DNA of 64,000 nt from Pseudoxanthomonas sp. F37 (GCF_022965755.1 NZ_CP095187.1:1488001-1552000), one strand, 5' to 3'; counted from the first letter of the stretch, positions 28,728 to 39,662 are shown. The notes: a model not told the origin generated them from the letters alone. Program-made: numbers and translations.

Positions 28728-29666
28728 ATGAGTGCCCGAATCCCCACCCTGGACATCACCCGTTTCGATACCGACCGGGATGCATTCGTCGCCGAGCTCG
28801 GTGCGGCCTATCGCGAATGGGGCTTCGCCGGCATCCGCAACCACGGCATTCCGCAGGCGCGCATCGATGCCGCGTACGACGTGTTCAAGCGCTTCTTCGC
28901 CCTGCCGGAGGAAGTGAAGAAGCAGTACCACGTGCCCGGTGGCGGCGGCGCGCGCGGCTACACGCCGTTCGGCGTGGAGACCGCGAAGGACTCCAAGCAT
29001 TTCGACCTGAAGGAGTTCTGGCACATCGGCCGCGAGATTCCCGACGATTCGAAATACCGCGACGTCATGCCGCCAAACCTGTGGCCGGCGGAAGTTCCGG
29101 GTTTCAGGGAACACGGCTACGGCCTGTACCAGGCGCTGGACCAGCTGGGTTCGCGCGTGCTGTCGGCGCTGGCCCTGCACATCGGCCTGCCGGAGGATTA
29201 CTTCGCCGACAAGACCGACTCGGGCAACTCGATCCTGCGCCCGATCCATTACCCGCCGATCACCGCCGACGACATCCCCAACGTGCGCGCCGGTGCGCAC
29301 GAGGACATCAACCTGATCACGCTGCTGGTAGGGGCCAGCGCGGCCGGGCTGGAAGTGCGCTCCAAGCAGGGCGAGTGGGTACCGTTCACCTCCGATGCCG
29401 ACACCATCGTGGTCAACATCGGCGACATGCTGCAGCGCCTGACCAACCACGTGTACCCGTCCACCACGCATCGCGTGACCAATCCGCCGGGCGAACAGGC
29501 GCGCCAGCCGCGTTACTCGGTACCGTTCTTCCTGCACCCGAACCCGGACTTCCTGATCGACGTGCTGCCGTCCACGGTCACGGCCGACAATCCGAAGCGC
29601 TATCCGGAGGCGATCACCGCGCAGGGGTACCTGGAAGAGCGCCTGCGCGAGATCAAGCTGAAGTAG
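28728..29666 (+). CDS. isopenicillin N synthase family 2OG-Fe(II) oxygenase
   Basis: 312-residue non-heme iron oxygenase. The iron triad is His191-x-Asp193 (AHEDINLITLL) and His248 (STTHRV); the 2-oxoglutarate pair is Arg262-x-Ser264 (PRYSVPFF). The N-terminal DIOX_N-type domain includes WGFAGIRNHGIP. Substrate unknown; such proteins in proteobacteria are rarely antibiotic enzymes. ATG 28728 is chosen because upstream in-frame sequence is unlike the family. It sits 74 bases after glmM. Confidence 0.9.
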   Translation: MSARIPTLDITRFDTDRDAFVAELGAAYREWGFAGIRNHGIPQARIDAAYDVFKRFFALPEEVKKQYHVPGGGGARGYTPFGVETAKDSKHFDLKEFWHIGREIPDDSKYRDVMPPNLWPAEVPGFREHGYGLYQALDQLGSRVLSALALHIGLPEDYFADKTDSGNSILRPIHYPPITADDIPNVRAGAHEDINLITLLVGASAAGLEVRSKQGEWVPFTSDADTIVVNIGDMLQRLTNHVYPSTTHRVTNPPGEQARQPRYSVPFFLHPNPDFLIDVLPSTVTADNPKRYPEAITAQGYLEERLREIKLK

Positions 29667-29782
29667 CTGAAGCGCCGTGATGGGTGATTCGGGAGGCGTG
29701 ATGGGCAACCGCCAGAGCAGCAGCGAAGCGGTCAAGCGTGGCGCTCTGCTCCGACGGATCACCCGTCACGAATCACCCGTCG

Positions 29783-29887
29783 CGAATCACTAATCACGAA
29801 TCACGAATCACTAATCACTAATCACGAATCACGAATCACTAATCACTAATCACGAATCACTAATCACGAATCACGAATCACGAATCA
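29783..29887. repeat. tandem heptamer array, 15 units of C(G/T)AATCA
   Basis: Fifteen uninterrupted 7-base units, each CGAATCA or CTAATCA; in order the second base is G T G G T T G G T T G T G G G. Two degenerate longer copies (CACGAATCACC types) precede it at 29761-29782, and an inverted CGAATCACCC copy lies at 29682-29691. It fills the gap between the oxygenase gene and the convergent SDR. No coding potential is seen. Confidence 0.9.
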
Positions 29888-29897
29888 CGGGTTCGCG

Positions 29898-29944
29898 GGT
29901 TCGCGGCGCGTGCGCTCCTAAAGGGGGCGTACGCGCCGCGAACC
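29898..29944. repeat. long hairpin overlapping the SDR 3' end
   Basis: A perfect 14-bp stem (29898-29911 with 29931-29944) plus further pairing toward a small loop. It encodes the last residues of the SDR on the minus strand, including its TAG. It may serve as a bidirectional terminator between convergent genes, or be a REP-like insertion that created the present C-terminus. Confidence 0.7.
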
Positions 29945-30748
29945 TCTGGCCATCAGGCCCATCGCCACGCGGTGCGGCAGCAGCTTCACGATGGCGTGCA
30001 TCAACCGGTAGCGCCAGCCGGGAATCACCAGGATGTCGCCGCGCTCGTTGCCTTCGATGCCGGCGCGCGCCACCTCCGTCGCCTGCAGCCACATCGTCGG
30101 CGATACCCGCATGCGCGACCGGGTGCCGGTGACGTCATGGAATTCGGAATAGGTGAAGCCCGGGCACAGCGCGGTCACGTGGACCCCGTGGTCGGCGTTC
30201 TCCAGTGCCAGCGCCTCGCTGAACTTCAGCAGGAAGCTCTTGGCCGGTGCGTACAGGGTCTGCCCGTCGGCGGCCGGCATCAGCGCGGCGAACGAGGCCA
30301 CGTTGAGGATACGCCCGCGACCGTCGGCGCGGATCGACGGCAGTAGCCGCCAGGTCAGTTCGCAGATGGCGGTCGTCATCACCTGCAGGAAGGCCGCATG
30401 GTCGGCCCAGTCGCTGCTGCGGTAGCGTCCCGGCATGCCGTAGCCGGCGTTGTTGACCAGGATGCGGACCCTCACCCCGCGCCGGTCCAGTTCCTCCACC
30501 AGTGCGGCCGGTGCGGCGGGATGGGCCAGGTCGGCGGCCACCACCTCCACCGCCACCTGCACCCGCAGTTCCTCCGCCAGGGCCTGCAACCGGTCCGCGC
30601 GCCGGGCGGTCAGCACCAGCGGCACGCCCCGGCGCGCATACTCGCGTGCGATCCGCTCGCCGATACCGCTGGAAGCGCCGGTCACCAGGGCGTAGCCGGG
30701 AAGCGGGGCAGGGGAGGCAGACGGCATGCGGGAGGCCTGTGCGGACAT
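29918..30748 (-). CDS. short-chain dehydrogenase/reductase
   Basis: About 276 residues with a Rossmann fold: NAD(P) motif TGASSGIGERIA, NNAGYG, catalytic Ser in LNVASFAALMP and Tyr-Lys in LYAPAKSFLLKF. The C-terminus after the core is basic (HRVAMGLMARGSRRVRPL) and is coded by a hairpin repeat, so it may not be ancestral. Start at 30748 is uncertain; an ATG at 30727 is also plausible and neither has a strong ribosome site. Substrate unknown. Confidence 0.85.
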   Translation of the reverse strand: MSAQASRMPSASPAPLPGYALVTGASSGIGERIAREYARRGVPLVLTARRADRLQALAEELRVQVAVEVVAADLAHPAAPAALVEELDRRGVRVRILVNNAGYGMPGRYRSSDWADHAAFLQVMTTAICELTWRLLPSIRADGRGRILNVASFAALMPAADGQTLYAPAKSFLLKFSEALALENADHGVHVTALCPGFTYSEFHDVTGTRSRMRVSPTMWLQATEVARAGIEGNERGDILVIPGWRYRLMHAIVKLLPHRVAMGLMARGSRRVRPL

Positions 30749-30835
30749 GGAAGCGGGAAAGATAGCGCGGCCGGTAGGTGCCCCGCCCAACATCGGCTAG
30801 ACTGCGCGGCCCCGAACTGGACAGGAATTGGTCTT

Positions 30836-31594
30836 ATGCGTCGCAAGCTCGTGGCCGGCAACTGGAAGCTCCATGGCACCCGTCAGTTCGCCACGGCACT
30901 GATGGACGAACTGGTCGCGGGCCTGCCGCTGGAGGGCGTGGACCTGCTGGTCCTGCCGCCGCTGCCCTATCTGGGCGAACTGATCCAGGACTACGGCGAC
31001 CGTGGCGTGGCTTTCGGCGCGCAGGACGTCAGCAGCAACGAGAAGGGCGCCTATACCGGCGAAGTCTCGGCGTCCATGCTGGTCGACGTGGGCGCGCGCT
31101 ATGGCCTGGTGGGCCATTCCGAGCGCCGGCAGTACCACAACGAGAGCAGCGAATTCGTGGCCCGCAAGTTCGTCGCGGCCAAGCACGCGGGCCTGATCCC
31201 GGTGCTCTGCGTGGGCGAGACCGAACAGCAGCGGCGGGACGGGCAGACCGAGTTCCGCATCCTCAAGCAACTGGAAGCCGTGTTCGACCTGGCCGGCCCG
31301 CGGGCCTTCGATCGTGCCGTCATCGCCTACGAGCCGGTCTGGGCCATCGGCACCGGGCTGACCGCCACCCCGGCCCAGGCGCAGGCCGTGCATGCCTTCA
31401 TCCGTGGCGAAGTGGCCGCGCGCGATGCTAGAATCGCCGATTCGTTGCCCCTCCTGTACGGGGGCAGCGTCAAGCCCGACAACGCCGCGGAACTGTTCTC
31501 GCAGCCCGATGTCGATGGAGGGCTGGTGGGCGGTGCTTCGCTGGTCGCCCGGGATTTCCTGGCCATCGCGCGAGCGGCGGCCGGCCGGGGCTGA
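30836..31594 (+). CDS. tpiA: triosephosphate isomerase
   Basis: Interconverts DHAP and glyceraldehyde-3-phosphate; 252 residues. Active-site residues: Lys in AGNWKLHG, His in VGHSERRQY, Glu in AYEPVWAIGTG; the phosphate loop is LYGGSVKPDN. A TAGACT -10-like hexamer precedes it at 30798-30803. secG follows after 59 bases. Confidence 0.97.
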   Translation: MRRKLVAGNWKLHGTRQFATALMDELVAGLPLEGVDLLVLPPLPYLGELIQDYGDRGVAFGAQDVSSNEKGAYTGEVSASMLVDVGARYGLVGHSERRQYHNESSEFVARKFVAAKHAGLIPVLCVGETEQQRRDGQTEFRILKQLEAVFDLAGPRAFDRAVIAYEPVWAIGTGLTATPAQAQAVHAFIRGEVAARDARIADSLPLLYGGSVKPDNAAELFSQPDVDGGLVGGASLVARDFLAIARAAAGRG

Positions 31595-31653
31595 CCCCGG
31601 CAAGACCGGCTCCCCAGGGGCCCGACGACTCAACCGGTTGAGACTGATTCCAA

Positions 31654-32100
31654 ATGTGGATGCTGATCCTGAATGTGGTGTACGTGCTGGTGGCCATCGC
31701 CATCATCGCGCTGGTGCTGATGCAGCGCGGCTCCGGTGCCCAGGCGGGCTCCGGCTTCGGCGCGGGCGCCTCCGGCACGGTGTTCGGCGCGCGCGGCGCG
31801 TCCAATTTCCTCTCCAAGAGCACCAAGTGGCTGGCCATCGCGTTCTTCGGCATCAGCCTGTTCATGGCCTGGTATGCCACGCACAGCGCGCGTCCGGCCG
31901 CACAGCAGAACCTGGGCGTGATGTCGCAGCTGCCTGCCGCGCCCCAGGCGCCGGTGGGTGAACTGCCCAAGCCGTCCACCGTGCCCAGCACGCCGATCCA
32001 GCCGACGCCCGCCGCGCCGGCCGGCGCTGCCCCCGCTGCGCCGCAGCAGGCCGCGCCCGCGGGCGAACAGGCTCCGGTGACGCCACCGCAGGGCGGCTGA
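31654..32100 (+). CDS. secG: preprotein translocase subunit SecG
   Basis: Small inner-membrane subunit of SecYEG; 148 residues. Two helices are visible (LNVVYVLVAIAIIALVLMQ and WLAIAFFGISLFMAWY) around the SecG loop GSGAQAGSGFGAGASGTVFG. The C-terminus is an Ala/Pro/Gln-rich tail of about 70 residues, making it longer than E. coli SecG (110). tpiA-secG-tRNA-Leu is a common gammaproteobacterial order. Confidence 0.95.
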   Translation: MWMLILNVVYVLVAIAIIALVLMQRGSGAQAGSGFGAGASGTVFGARGASNFLSKSTKWLAIAFFGISLFMAWYATHSARPAAQQNLGVMSQLPAAPQAPVGELPKPSTVPSTPIQPTPAAPAGAAPAAPQQAAPAGEQAPVTPPQGG

Positions 32101-32107
32101 GCCCGGA

Positions 32108-32113
32108 TACAAT
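32108..32113 (+). promoter_or_regulatory. -10 hexamer TACAAT ahead of tRNA-Leu
   Basis: TACAAT lies 35 bases before the tRNA 5' end, just past the secG stop. A -35 is not obvious, since the site overlaps the secG tail; the tRNA may also be read through from secG. Confidence 0.4.
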
Positions 32114-32147
32114 GGCGGGGCGCGAAGAGCGCCACGCAGGTTTCAAT

Positions 32148-32232
32148 GCCCAGGTGGCGGAATTGGTAGACGCACTACCTTGAGGTGGTAGCGACGAAAG
32201 TCGTAGGGGTTCGAGTCCCCTCTTGGGCACCA
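32148..32232 (+). tRNA. tRNA-Leu(GAG)
   Basis: 85 bases folding as a class II tRNA with encoded CCA. The acceptor stem is GCCCAGG/CTTGGGC, the anticodon stem CTACC/GGTAG with loop TTGAGGT, the anticodon GAG at 32182-32184, a variable arm CGACGAAAGTCG, and a T arm GGGGTTCGAGTCCCC. It decodes CUC/CUU. Confidence 0.97.
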
Positions 32233-32270
32233 TCACCGGCGCGTCCGCGGCAACGCGGTCGCGCCACGAA

Positions 32271-32296
32271 AAACCCGCCTTGAGGCGGGTTTTTTC
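32271..32296 (+). terminator. intrinsic terminator after tRNA-Leu
   Basis: AAACCCGCC (32271-32279), loop TTGA, GGCGGGTTT (32284-32292) followed by a T-rich run to 32296. It separates the secG/tRNA-Leu transcript from the nuo operon. Confidence 0.92.
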
Positions 32297-32330
32297 TTTC
32301 GTCCGCGCGCGGCGAAAGCGCGGGTAATCG

Positions 32331-32360
32331 TTTACTACCTAGTTCACCAACCGTTACAAT
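32331..32360 (+). promoter_or_regulatory. candidate sigma-70 promoter of the nuo operon
   Basis: TTTACT (32331-32336), an 18-base spacer, and TACAAT (32355-32360) follow the tRNA-Leu terminator. The 32233-32538 gap otherwise holds only the terminator and a GC-rich leader of about 170 bases with no recognisable gene. Confidence 0.6.
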
Positions 32361-32538
32361 CCCGCCGATTCATCGGATGCCCGGTACGTGTTGCGGAAGG
32401 GCGTCCGCGGAAGCTGGGCCGGGCGGTTTCGCCGCGGGCCGGTCGCGGCACGCGACGCGGCCAGGCGGGCGATCGAACCCCATGCATGCCGGACCGCGCC
32501 CCCGCGCGTCGGCGGATAGGACAAGAAGAGACAAGCGA

Positions 32539-32885
32539 GTGCTGGCCAACTACCTGCCCACCCTGTTGTTCCTGATCGTCGCCACCGGCATCGGCATCGC
32601 GCTGATGGTGGCCGGACGCTTCCTGGGCCCGCGTCGCCCCGACGCGCAGAAGCTGTCCCCGTACGAATGCGGCTTCGAGGCCTTCGAGGACGCGCGCATG
32701 AAGTTCGACGTGCGCTACTACCTGATCGCCATCCAGTTCATCGTGTTCGATCTGGAAATCATCTTCATTGTTCCGTGGACGCTGGTGTTCCAGGAGCTGG
32801 GCCCGCGTGCGCTGGTCACGATGGGCCTGTTCGTGGGCATGCTGTTCCTCGGCTTCGTTTACGTTTGGAAGAAGGGAGCGCTCGA

Positions 32886-32895
<10 letters not shown>
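32539..32895 (+). CDS. nuoA: NADH-quinone oxidoreductase subunit A
   Basis: Membrane subunit of complex I at the junction with the peripheral arm; 118 residues and three helices. The signature [22 protein letters not shown] carries the quinone-site loop cysteine. The start is GTG at 32539 ([13 protein letters not shown]). First gene of a 14-gene operon; it overlaps nuoB by ten bases. Confidence 0.95.
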
Positions 32896-33440
<545 letters not shown>

Positions 33441-33481
33441 TCCGTCTCCCCCCGATCCCTTTCCAGAGCACGCCACGCCCC

Positions 33482-34222
33482 ATGGCTGAGCAAGCTGCAA
33501 ACTTCACCGACCGGTTGCGCGCGCGCTTCGCCGACGCGACGGTCAGCGTCGCCGAGCCGCGCGGCGAAATCACCCTTGAAGTGCCGTCCGCGTCCTGGCA
33601 CGCCGTGGCGCTGGCCCTGCGCGACGAGTTCGGCTTCGAGCAGGCCGTCGACATCAGCGGCGTGGACTACCTGGGCTACGGCAGCGCCGAGTGGGATACC
33701 GCCGACGTGTCGTCCGAGGGCTTCAGCCGTGGCGTCGAGGGCTTCGGTCCGGGCCGCTTCAACTGGGAGCAGCGTCCGCGCGACGCCGCCCGCCCCAACC
33801 GCTTCGCCGTGGTGCTGCACCTGCTGTCGTACCAGCACAACCGCCGCGTGCGCGTGCGCTGCTTCGCGCCCGACGACGGGCTGCCGGTCGTCGCCTCGCT
33901 GTGCGACGTGTGGCCGGGCCTGAACTGGTTCGAGCGCGAGGCTTTCGATCTGTACGGCATCATCTTCGAGGGCCACCCGGACCTGCGCCGCATCCTCACC
34001 GACTACGGTTTCGTCGGCCATCCGTTCCGCAAGGACTTCCCGCTGATCGGCAACGTGGAAGTCCGCTACGACGAAGAGAAGAAGCGCGTGGTGTACGAGC
34101 CGGTCACCTCGGTCGAGCCGCGCGTCGGCGTGCCGCGCGTGATCCGCGACGATGCGCGCTACCAGACCGCTGCCGGCGAACTCGCCGCTTCACAGACGGC
34201 AGCGCGTGAGGGCAAGGCATGA
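33482..34222 (+). CDS. nuoC: NADH-quinone oxidoreductase subunit C
   Basis: Peripheral-arm subunit next to NuoD; 246 residues. The 30-kDa subunit signature is [29 protein letters not shown], followed by [12 protein letters not shown]. It is separate from nuoD, not fused as in E. coli; the nuoD ATG overlaps its TGA. Confidence 0.96.
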   Translation: MAEQAANFTDRLRARFADATVSVAEPRGEITLEVPSASWHAVALALRDEFGFEQAVDISGVDYLGYGSAEWDTADVSSEGFSRGVEGFGPGRFNWEQRPRDAARPNRFAVVLHLLSYQHNRRVRVRCFAPDDGLPVVASLCDVWPGLNWFEREAFDLYGIIFEGHPDLRRILTDYGFVGHPFRKDFPLIGNVEVRYDEEKKRVVYEPVTSVEPRVGVPRVIRDDARYQTAAGELAASQTAAREGKA

Positions 34223-35523
34223 GCAATCCGCAATCCGGCACCGCGTTCGCCAGCAATCCTGCCGAAGCCAAGCAGGAAATCCGCAACTACACGCTGAACT
34301 TCGGCCCGCAGCATCCGGCCGCGCACGGCGTGCTGCGCCTGATCCTGGAGATGGACGGCGAAACCATCGTCCGTGCCGACCCGCACGTGGGCCTGCTGCA
34401 CCGGGGTACCGAGAAGCTGGCCGAGTCCAAGCCGTTCAACCAGTCGATCGGCTACATGGATCGCCTGGACTACGTGTCCATGATGTGCAACGAGCACGCC
34501 TACGTGCGCGCCATCGAGACCCTGCTGGGTATCGAGGCGCCGGAGCGGGCGCAGTACATCCGCACCATGTACGACGAGATCACGCGCATCCTGAACCACC
34601 TGATGTGGGTCGGTTCCAACGCGCTCGACCTCGGCGCCATGGCGGTCATGCTGTACGCCTTCCGCGAGCGCGAGGAGCTGATGGACTGCTACGAGGCGGT
34701 CAGCGGCGCGCGCATGCATGCGACCTACTACCGTCCGGGCGGCGTCTACCGCGACCTGCCGGACCGCATGCCGAAGTACAAGGAATCGCCCTGGCGCAAG
34801 GGCAAGGCGCTCAAGCAGTTCAACCAGGCGCGCGAAGGCTCGCTGCTGGACTTCCTGGAAGACTTCACCAACGAGTTCCCCAAGCGCGTCGACGAATACG
34901 AGACCCTGCTGACCGACAACCGCATCTGGAAGCAGCGCACCGTCGGCATCGGCGTGGTCGCGCCGGAGCAGGCGCGGGCGTTGGGCATGACCGGCGCGAT
35001 GCTGCGCGGTTCCGGCATTGCCTGGGACCTGCGCAAGAAGCAGCCCTACGCGAAGTACGACGCGGTGGATTTCGACATTCCGGTCGGCGTGAACGGCGAC
35101 TGCTACGACCGCTACCTGGTGCGCGTGGCCGAGATGCGCCAGTCCAACCGCATCATCAAACAGTGCGTGCAGTGGCTGAAGGCCAACCCCGGCCCGGTCA
35201 TGGTGCAGAACTTCAAGGTCGCCCCTCCCAAGCGCGAGGAGATGAAGGACGACATGGAAGCGCTGATCCACCACTTCAAGCTCTTCAGCGAAGGCTACTG
35301 CGTGCCGGCCGGCGAGACCTACGCCGCGGTCGAGGCGCCGAAGGGCGAGTTCGGCTGCTACCTGGTCTCCGACGGCGCCAACAAGCCCTTCCGCGTGAAA
35401 CTGCGCGCGCCGGGCTTCGCGCACCTGTCCTCGATGGACGAGATCGTGCGCGGCCACATGCTCCCCGACGTCGTCGCGATGATCGGTACTTATGACCTTG
35501 TCTTTGGTGAGGTGGACCGATGA
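34219..35523 (+). CDS. nuoD: NADH-quinone oxidoreductase subunit D
   Basis: 49-kDa subunit forming the quinone pocket with NuoB; 434 residues, hydrogenase-large-subunit fold without metal ligands. Motifs: [37 protein letters not shown] stand-alone subunit; ATGA overlaps with both neighbours. Confidence 0.97.
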   Translation: MSNPQSGTAFASNPAEAKQEIRNYTLNFGPQHPAAHGVLRLILEMDGETIVRADPHVGLLHRGTEKLAESKPFNQSIGYMDRLDYVSMMCNEHAYVRAIETLLGIEAPERAQYIRTMYDEITRILNHLMWVGSNALDLGAMAVMLYAFREREELMDCYEAVSGARMHATYYRPGGVYRDLPDRMPKYKESPWRKGKALKQFNQAREGSLLDFLEDFTNEFPKRVDEYETLLTDNRIWKQRTVGIGVVAPEQARALGMTGAMLRGSGIAWDLRKKQPYAKYDAVDFDIPVGVNGDCYDRYLVRVAEMRQSNRIIKQCVQWLKANPGPVMVQNFKVAPPKREEMKDDMEALIHHFKLFSEGYCVPAGETYAAVEAPKGEFGCYLVSDGANKPFRVKLRAPGFAHLSSMDEIVRGHMLPDVVAMIGTYDLVFGEVDR

Positions 35524-36047
35524 GGGCCACGGGTAATTTCGAAGCGGCGCAGAACGTCGATCCGCTGGTGGCGCTGAGCGCCGAAACGCGCGCGCACATC
35601 GACCATTGGCTGACCAAGTTCCCGCCGGACCGCAAGCGGTCGGCGGTGCTGCAGGGCCTGCATGCGGCCCAGGAGCAGAACAACGGCTGGCTGACCGACG
35701 AACTGATCGCCGCGGTCGCCAAGTACCTGGACCTGCCGCCGGTTTGGGCCTACGAGGTCGCCAGCTTCTACTCGATGTTCGAGACCGAGAAGGTCGGCCG
35801 CAACAACGTGGCCTTCTGCACCAACATCAGCTGCTGGCTCAACGGCGCCCAGGACCTGGTTGCGCACGCGGAGAAGAAGCTGGGTTGCAAGCTGGGCGAA
35901 TCCACGGCCGACGGCCGCGTGTACCTGAAGCGCGAAGAAGAGTGCGTGGCCGCGTGCTGCGGCGCGCCGGTGGTCGTGATCAACGGCCACTACCACGAGA
36001 AGCTCACCCCGGCGAAGGTCGACGAGCTGCTGGACGGGCTGGAGTAA
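35520..36047 (+). CDS. nuoE: NADH-quinone oxidoreductase subunit E
   Basis: 24-kDa subunit with 2Fe-2S cluster N1a; 175 residues, thioredoxin-like C-terminal half. Ligand cysteines lie in FCTNISC and [12 protein letters not shown]. It follows nuoD with a 4-base overlap and precedes nuoF by four bases. Confidence 0.96.
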   Translation: MRATGNFEAAQNVDPLVALSAETRAHIDHWLTKFPPDRKRSAVLQGLHAAQEQNNGWLTDELIAAVAKYLDLPPVWAYEVASFYSMFETEKVGRNNVAFCTNISCWLNGAQDLVAHAEKKLGCKLGESTADGRVYLKREEECVAACCGAPVVVINGHYHEKLTPAKVDELLDGLE

Positions 36048-36051
36048 GCAC

Positions 36052-37431
36052 ATGGCAGGCCATTCCCCAGATTCGAACAAGCATGGTTCAGAAGGCTACG
36101 GCCCGGTCGGCCCGGCTCCCAAGGAGCACCAGGCCGTCTACACCACGCTGCATTTCGACAAGCCCTGGTCGTACGAGAACTACCTGAAGACCGGCGGCTA
36201 CGCCGCGCTGCGCAGGATCATCGAAGAGAAGATCCCGCCGGCCGACGTCGTCGAGATGGTCAAGCAGTCCGGCCTGCGCGGCCGCGGCGGCGCGGGCTTC
36301 CCGACCGGCCTGAAGTGGAGCTTCATGCCCAAGGGCGACATGCAGAAGTACATCCTTTGCAACTCGGACGAATCCGAGCCGGGCACCGCCAAGGACCGCG
36401 ACATCCTGCGCTACAACCCGCATGCGGTGATCGAGGGCATGGCCATCGCCTGCTACGCCACCGGTTCGACCGTGGGCTACAACTACCTGCGCGGCGAGTT
36501 CCACCACGAGCCGTTCGAGCACCTGGAAGAAGCCACCGCCGAGGCCTACAAGCACGGCTGGCTTGGCAAGAACATCCTCGGTTCGGGCGTGGACATCGAC
36601 CTGTACAACGCCCTCGGCGCGGGCGCCTACATCTGCGGCGAAGAAACCGCGCTGATGGAGTCGCTGGAAGGCAAGAAGGGCCAGCCGCGCTTCAAGCCGC
36701 CTTTCCCGGCCAATTTCGGCCTGTACGGCAAGCCGACCACCATCAACAACACCGAGACCTATGCGTCGGTGCCCGCCATCGTGCGCAACGGCGCCGAGTG
36801 GTTCATGAACCTGGGCAAGCCGAACAACGGCGGCTGCAAGATCTTCTCGGTGTCCGGCCACGTCGCGCGTCCGGGCAACCACGAGATCCGCCTGGGCACG
36901 CCGTTCGCCGAGCTGCTGGAGCTGTGCGGCGGCATGCGCGAGGGCCGCAGGCTCAAGGCCGTCATTCCGGGCGGTTCCTCCATGCCGGTGCTGCCGGGCG
37001 AGGTGATGATGGGCCTGACGATGGACTACGACGCCATCCAGAAGGCCGGTTCGGGCCTGGGTTCGGGCGCCGTCATCGTGATGGACGACACCACCTGCAT
37101 GGTGCGTGCCTGCCAGCGCATCGCGCGCTTCTACTACAAGGAAAGCTGCGGCCAGTGCACGCCGTGCCGCGAAGGCACCGGCTGGATGTACCGCATGCTG
37201 ACCCGCATCGCCGAACAGAAGGCGACCCTGGACGACCTGCACATGCTCAAGGCCGCCGCCGGCCAGATCGAAGGCCACACCATCTGCGCCTTCGGCGAGG
37301 CCGCCGCATGGCCGGTGCAGGGCTTCCTGCGCCATTTCTGGAACGAATTCGAATACGCGATCGTCAACAAGCGCTTCCTGGTCGACGACCAGCGCGCCGG
37401 CACGGTCATTGAGAGCAAGGTGGCCGCATGA
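36052..37431 (+). CDS. nuoF: NADH-quinone oxidoreductase subunit F
   Basis: NADH- and FMN-binding subunit with cluster N3; 459 residues. FMN/NADH loop [30 protein letters not shown]3 ligands in [15 protein letters not shown] (Cys366, 369, 372) and HTICAFG. An N-terminal extension of about 25 polar residues precedes the conserved part. The nuoG ATG overlaps its stop. Confidence 0.97.
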   Translation: MAGHSPDSNKHGSEGYGPVGPAPKEHQAVYTTLHFDKPWSYENYLKTGGYAALRRIIEEKIPPADVVEMVKQSGLRGRGGAGFPTGLKWSFMPKGDMQKYILCNSDESEPGTAKDRDILRYNPHAVIEGMAIACYATGSTVGYNYLRGEFHHEPFEHLEEATAEAYKHGWLGKNILGSGVDIDLYNALGAGAYICGEETALMESLEGKKGQPRFKPPFPANFGLYGKPTTINNTETYASVPAIVRNGAEWFMNLGKPNNGGCKIFSVSGHVARPGNHEIRLGTPFAELLELCGGMREGRRLKAVIPGGSSMPVLPGEVMMGLTMDYDAIQKAGSGLGSGAVIVMDDTTCMVRACQRIARFYYKESCGQCTPCREGTGWMYRMLTRIAEQKATLDDLHMLKAAAGQIEGHTICAFGEAAAWPVQGFLRHFWNEFEYAIVNKRFLVDDQRAGTVIESKVAA

Positions 37432-39662
37432 GTGCGCAGCCCGTCAACCCGAACCTGCCGCCGGACCACGTCACCGTCTTCATCGACGGCGTGGAGCTGG
37501 CCGCACCGAAGGGTTCGATGATCATCCAGGCCGCCGACAAGGCGGGCATTCCCATCCCGCGCTTCTGCTACCACGAGAAGCTGCCGATCGCGGCCAATTG
37601 CCGCATGTGCCTGGTGGAGGTGGAGAAGATGCCCAAGCCGGCGCCGGCCTGCGCCACGCCGGTGATGGATGGCATGAAGATCGCCACGCGCAGCGACAAG
37701 GCGCTGAAGTCGCAGCGCAACGTGATGGAATTCCTGCTGATCAACCATCCGCTGGACTGCCCGATCTGCGACCAGGGCGGCGAGTGCGAATTGCAGGACC
37801 TGTCGCTGGGCTATGGCCGTTCGGTCAGCCGCTTCCAGGAACGCAAGCGCGTGGTGCCGGACGAGGACATCGGTCCGCTGGTCGCCACCGAGATGACCCG
37901 CTGCATCCAGTGCACGCGTTGCGTGCGCTTCACCGCGGACATCGCCGGCACCTACGAACTGGGCGGCATGTACCGCGGCGAGAACCTGCAGATCGGCACC
38001 TACGACGGCAAGCCGCTGACCACGGAACTTTCCGGCAACGTCATCGACGTCTGCCCGGTGGGCGCGCTGACCAACAAGGTGTTCCAGTTCCGCGCCCGGC
38101 CGTGGGAACTGATCGCGCGCGAATCCGTCGGCTTCCACGATGCGATGGGCTCCAACCTGTTCCACCACGCGCGTCGCGGCCAGGTGCTGCGTACCGTGCC
38201 GCGCGAGAACGAAGCGGTCAACGAGTGCTGGCTGTCCGACCGCGACCGTTACTCGCACCAGGGCCTGTATGCCGAGGACCGCGCGGTGAAGCCGCTGCAG
38301 AAGGTCAACGGCGAGTGGCGCGAAGTGTCCTGGTCAGAAGGCCTGTCCGCCGCAGCCGAGATCCTGCGCGCGCAACGTGGCGACAGCCTCGGCGTGCTGG
38401 TGCATCCGGCCGTGTCGAACGAGGAGGGCGGCCTGCTGGCGAAGCTGGCCGAAGGCCTGGGCACCGGCAACCTGGACCATCGCATCAGCAATCGCGATTT
38501 CTCCGACGGCGCCGTCGCCGAACCGTTCGCGCTGCCGCTGGCGGAGATCGAGCAGGCCGATGTCATCGTCCTGTTCGGCACCCACATCCGCCATGAACTG
38601 CCGCTGCTGCACCAGCGCATCCGCAAGGCCGTCCGCAAGGGCGCCAGGGTGCACGTGGTCAACCCGGTGGATTTCGATTTTGCCTTCAGCGTGGCCGGCA
38701 AGCGCATCGTCGCGCCGTCGCAGCTGGCCGGCGCCCTCAACGACGCCGCGTTGCGCGATGTCGCCAAGGCCGCCAATCGCGCGGTCGTGATCGTCGGCGG
38801 GATTGCCGAGAACCATCCGCAGGCCGCTGCGTTGCGTGCCGCCGCGGGCGACTTCGCCGCCGCGACGGGCGCCTCGCTGTGCCGCATCCCGCAGGGTGCC
38901 AATGCCGTGGGCCTGGCGCGCCATGGCGTGCTGCCGAGCGCGCGCGACGTGGCCGGCATGTTCGCCCAGCCGCGCAGCGCCTATGTCATCTACGGCATCG
39001 AGCCGGGGCTGGATTTCGCCGACACGCCGGCCGCCACGAAGGCGTTGGCATCGGCGAAGGTGGTGGCCTTCAGCCATTTCGCGTGCACCTCCACGCGCGA
39101 TGTCGCCGACGTGATCCTGCCGATCGGCGCGTTGCCCGAGATCGAGGCCACGCTGACCAACCTGGACGGGCGTGAACAACGCACGCAGGCCTCCGGCAAG
39201 CTGCCGGGTGAGGCACGCGAGGGCTGGAAGGTGCTGCGCGCCCTGGGTGGCGAACTGCAGCTGGCCGGCTTCGAGTTCACCGATGCGGCCGGGATGCGCG
39301 ACGCGATCGGCCACACGAAGCCCGTCGCCATCGCGAAATCCGCCGCACCTGCAGCGGATGCCCAGGGCCTGGAACTGGCCGTCAGCGCGGCGATCTACCG
39401 CACCGACGGTACCGTCCGTCGTGCCGAGGCGCTGCAGGCGCATCCCCTGAATGTCGGTGCCCGCATCGTGCTGAATCCGGCCGATGCGCAGGCCGCCGGC
39501 GTGGCCGATGGGCAGGTCGCCAAGGTGGGCAACGGTCTTGGCACCGCGGCACTGCCGGTGGTGGTGGACGCCCGCGTCGCCGCGGGCGCGGCCTGGATCG
39601 AAAGCGGCTACGGCGCCACCGCGCCGCTGGGCGCCGGACGCGTGACGGTGGTGAGCGCATGA
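37428..39662 (+). CDS. nuoG: NADH-quinone oxidoreductase subunit G
   Basis: 75-kDa iron-sulfur subunit; 744 residues. N1b: [21 protein letters not shown] (in pieces, Cys-x11-Cys-x2-Cys) with a later Cys; N5: [19 protein letters not shown]4: [10 protein letters not shown] and CPVGAL. The following molybdopterin-type domain lacks the CxxC...C ligands of the N7 cluster found in E. coli, and the protein is shorter (744 against about 908). ATGA overlaps at both ends. Confidence 0.96.
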   Translation: MSAQPVNPNLPPDHVTVFIDGVELAAPKGSMIIQAADKAGIPIPRFCYHEKLPIAANCRMCLVEVEKMPKPAPACATPVMDGMKIATRSDKALKSQRNVMEFLLINHPLDCPICDQGGECELQDLSLGYGRSVSRFQERKRVVPDEDIGPLVATEMTRCIQCTRCVRFTADIAGTYELGGMYRGENLQIGTYDGKPLTTELSGNVIDVCPVGALTNKVFQFRARPWELIARESVGFHDAMGSNLFHHARRGQVLRTVPRENEAVNECWLSDRDRYSHQGLYAEDRAVKPLQKVNGEWREVSWSEGLSAAAEILRAQRGDSLGVLVHPAVSNEEGGLLAKLAEGLGTGNLDHRISNRDFSDGAVAEPFALPLAEIEQADVIVLFGTHIRHELPLLHQRIRKAVRKGARVHVVNPVDFDFAFSVAGKRIVAPSQLAGALNDAALRDVAKAANRAVVIVGGIAENHPQAAALRAAAGDFAAATGASLCRIPQGANAVGLARHGVLPSARDVAGMFAQPRSAYVIYGIEPGLDFADTPAATKALASAKVVAFSHFACTSTRDVADVILPIGALPEIEATLTNLDGREQRTQASGKLPGEAREGWKVLRALGGELQLAGFEFTDAAGMRDAIGHTKPVAIAKSAAPAADAQGLELAVSAAIYRTDGTVRRAEALQAHPLNVGARIVLNPADAQAAGVADGQVAKVGNGLGTAALPVVVDARVAAGAAWIESGYGATAPLGAGRVTVVSA

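Noticed and set aside
29761-29890. CRISPR array
   Set aside because: Units are seven bases with no unique spacers; it is a simple tandem repeat.
31736-32100. Possible second gene in the Ala/Pro-rich secG tail
   Set aside because: The tail is in frame with secG, and such extended tails occur in the family; no separate ribosome site is visible.
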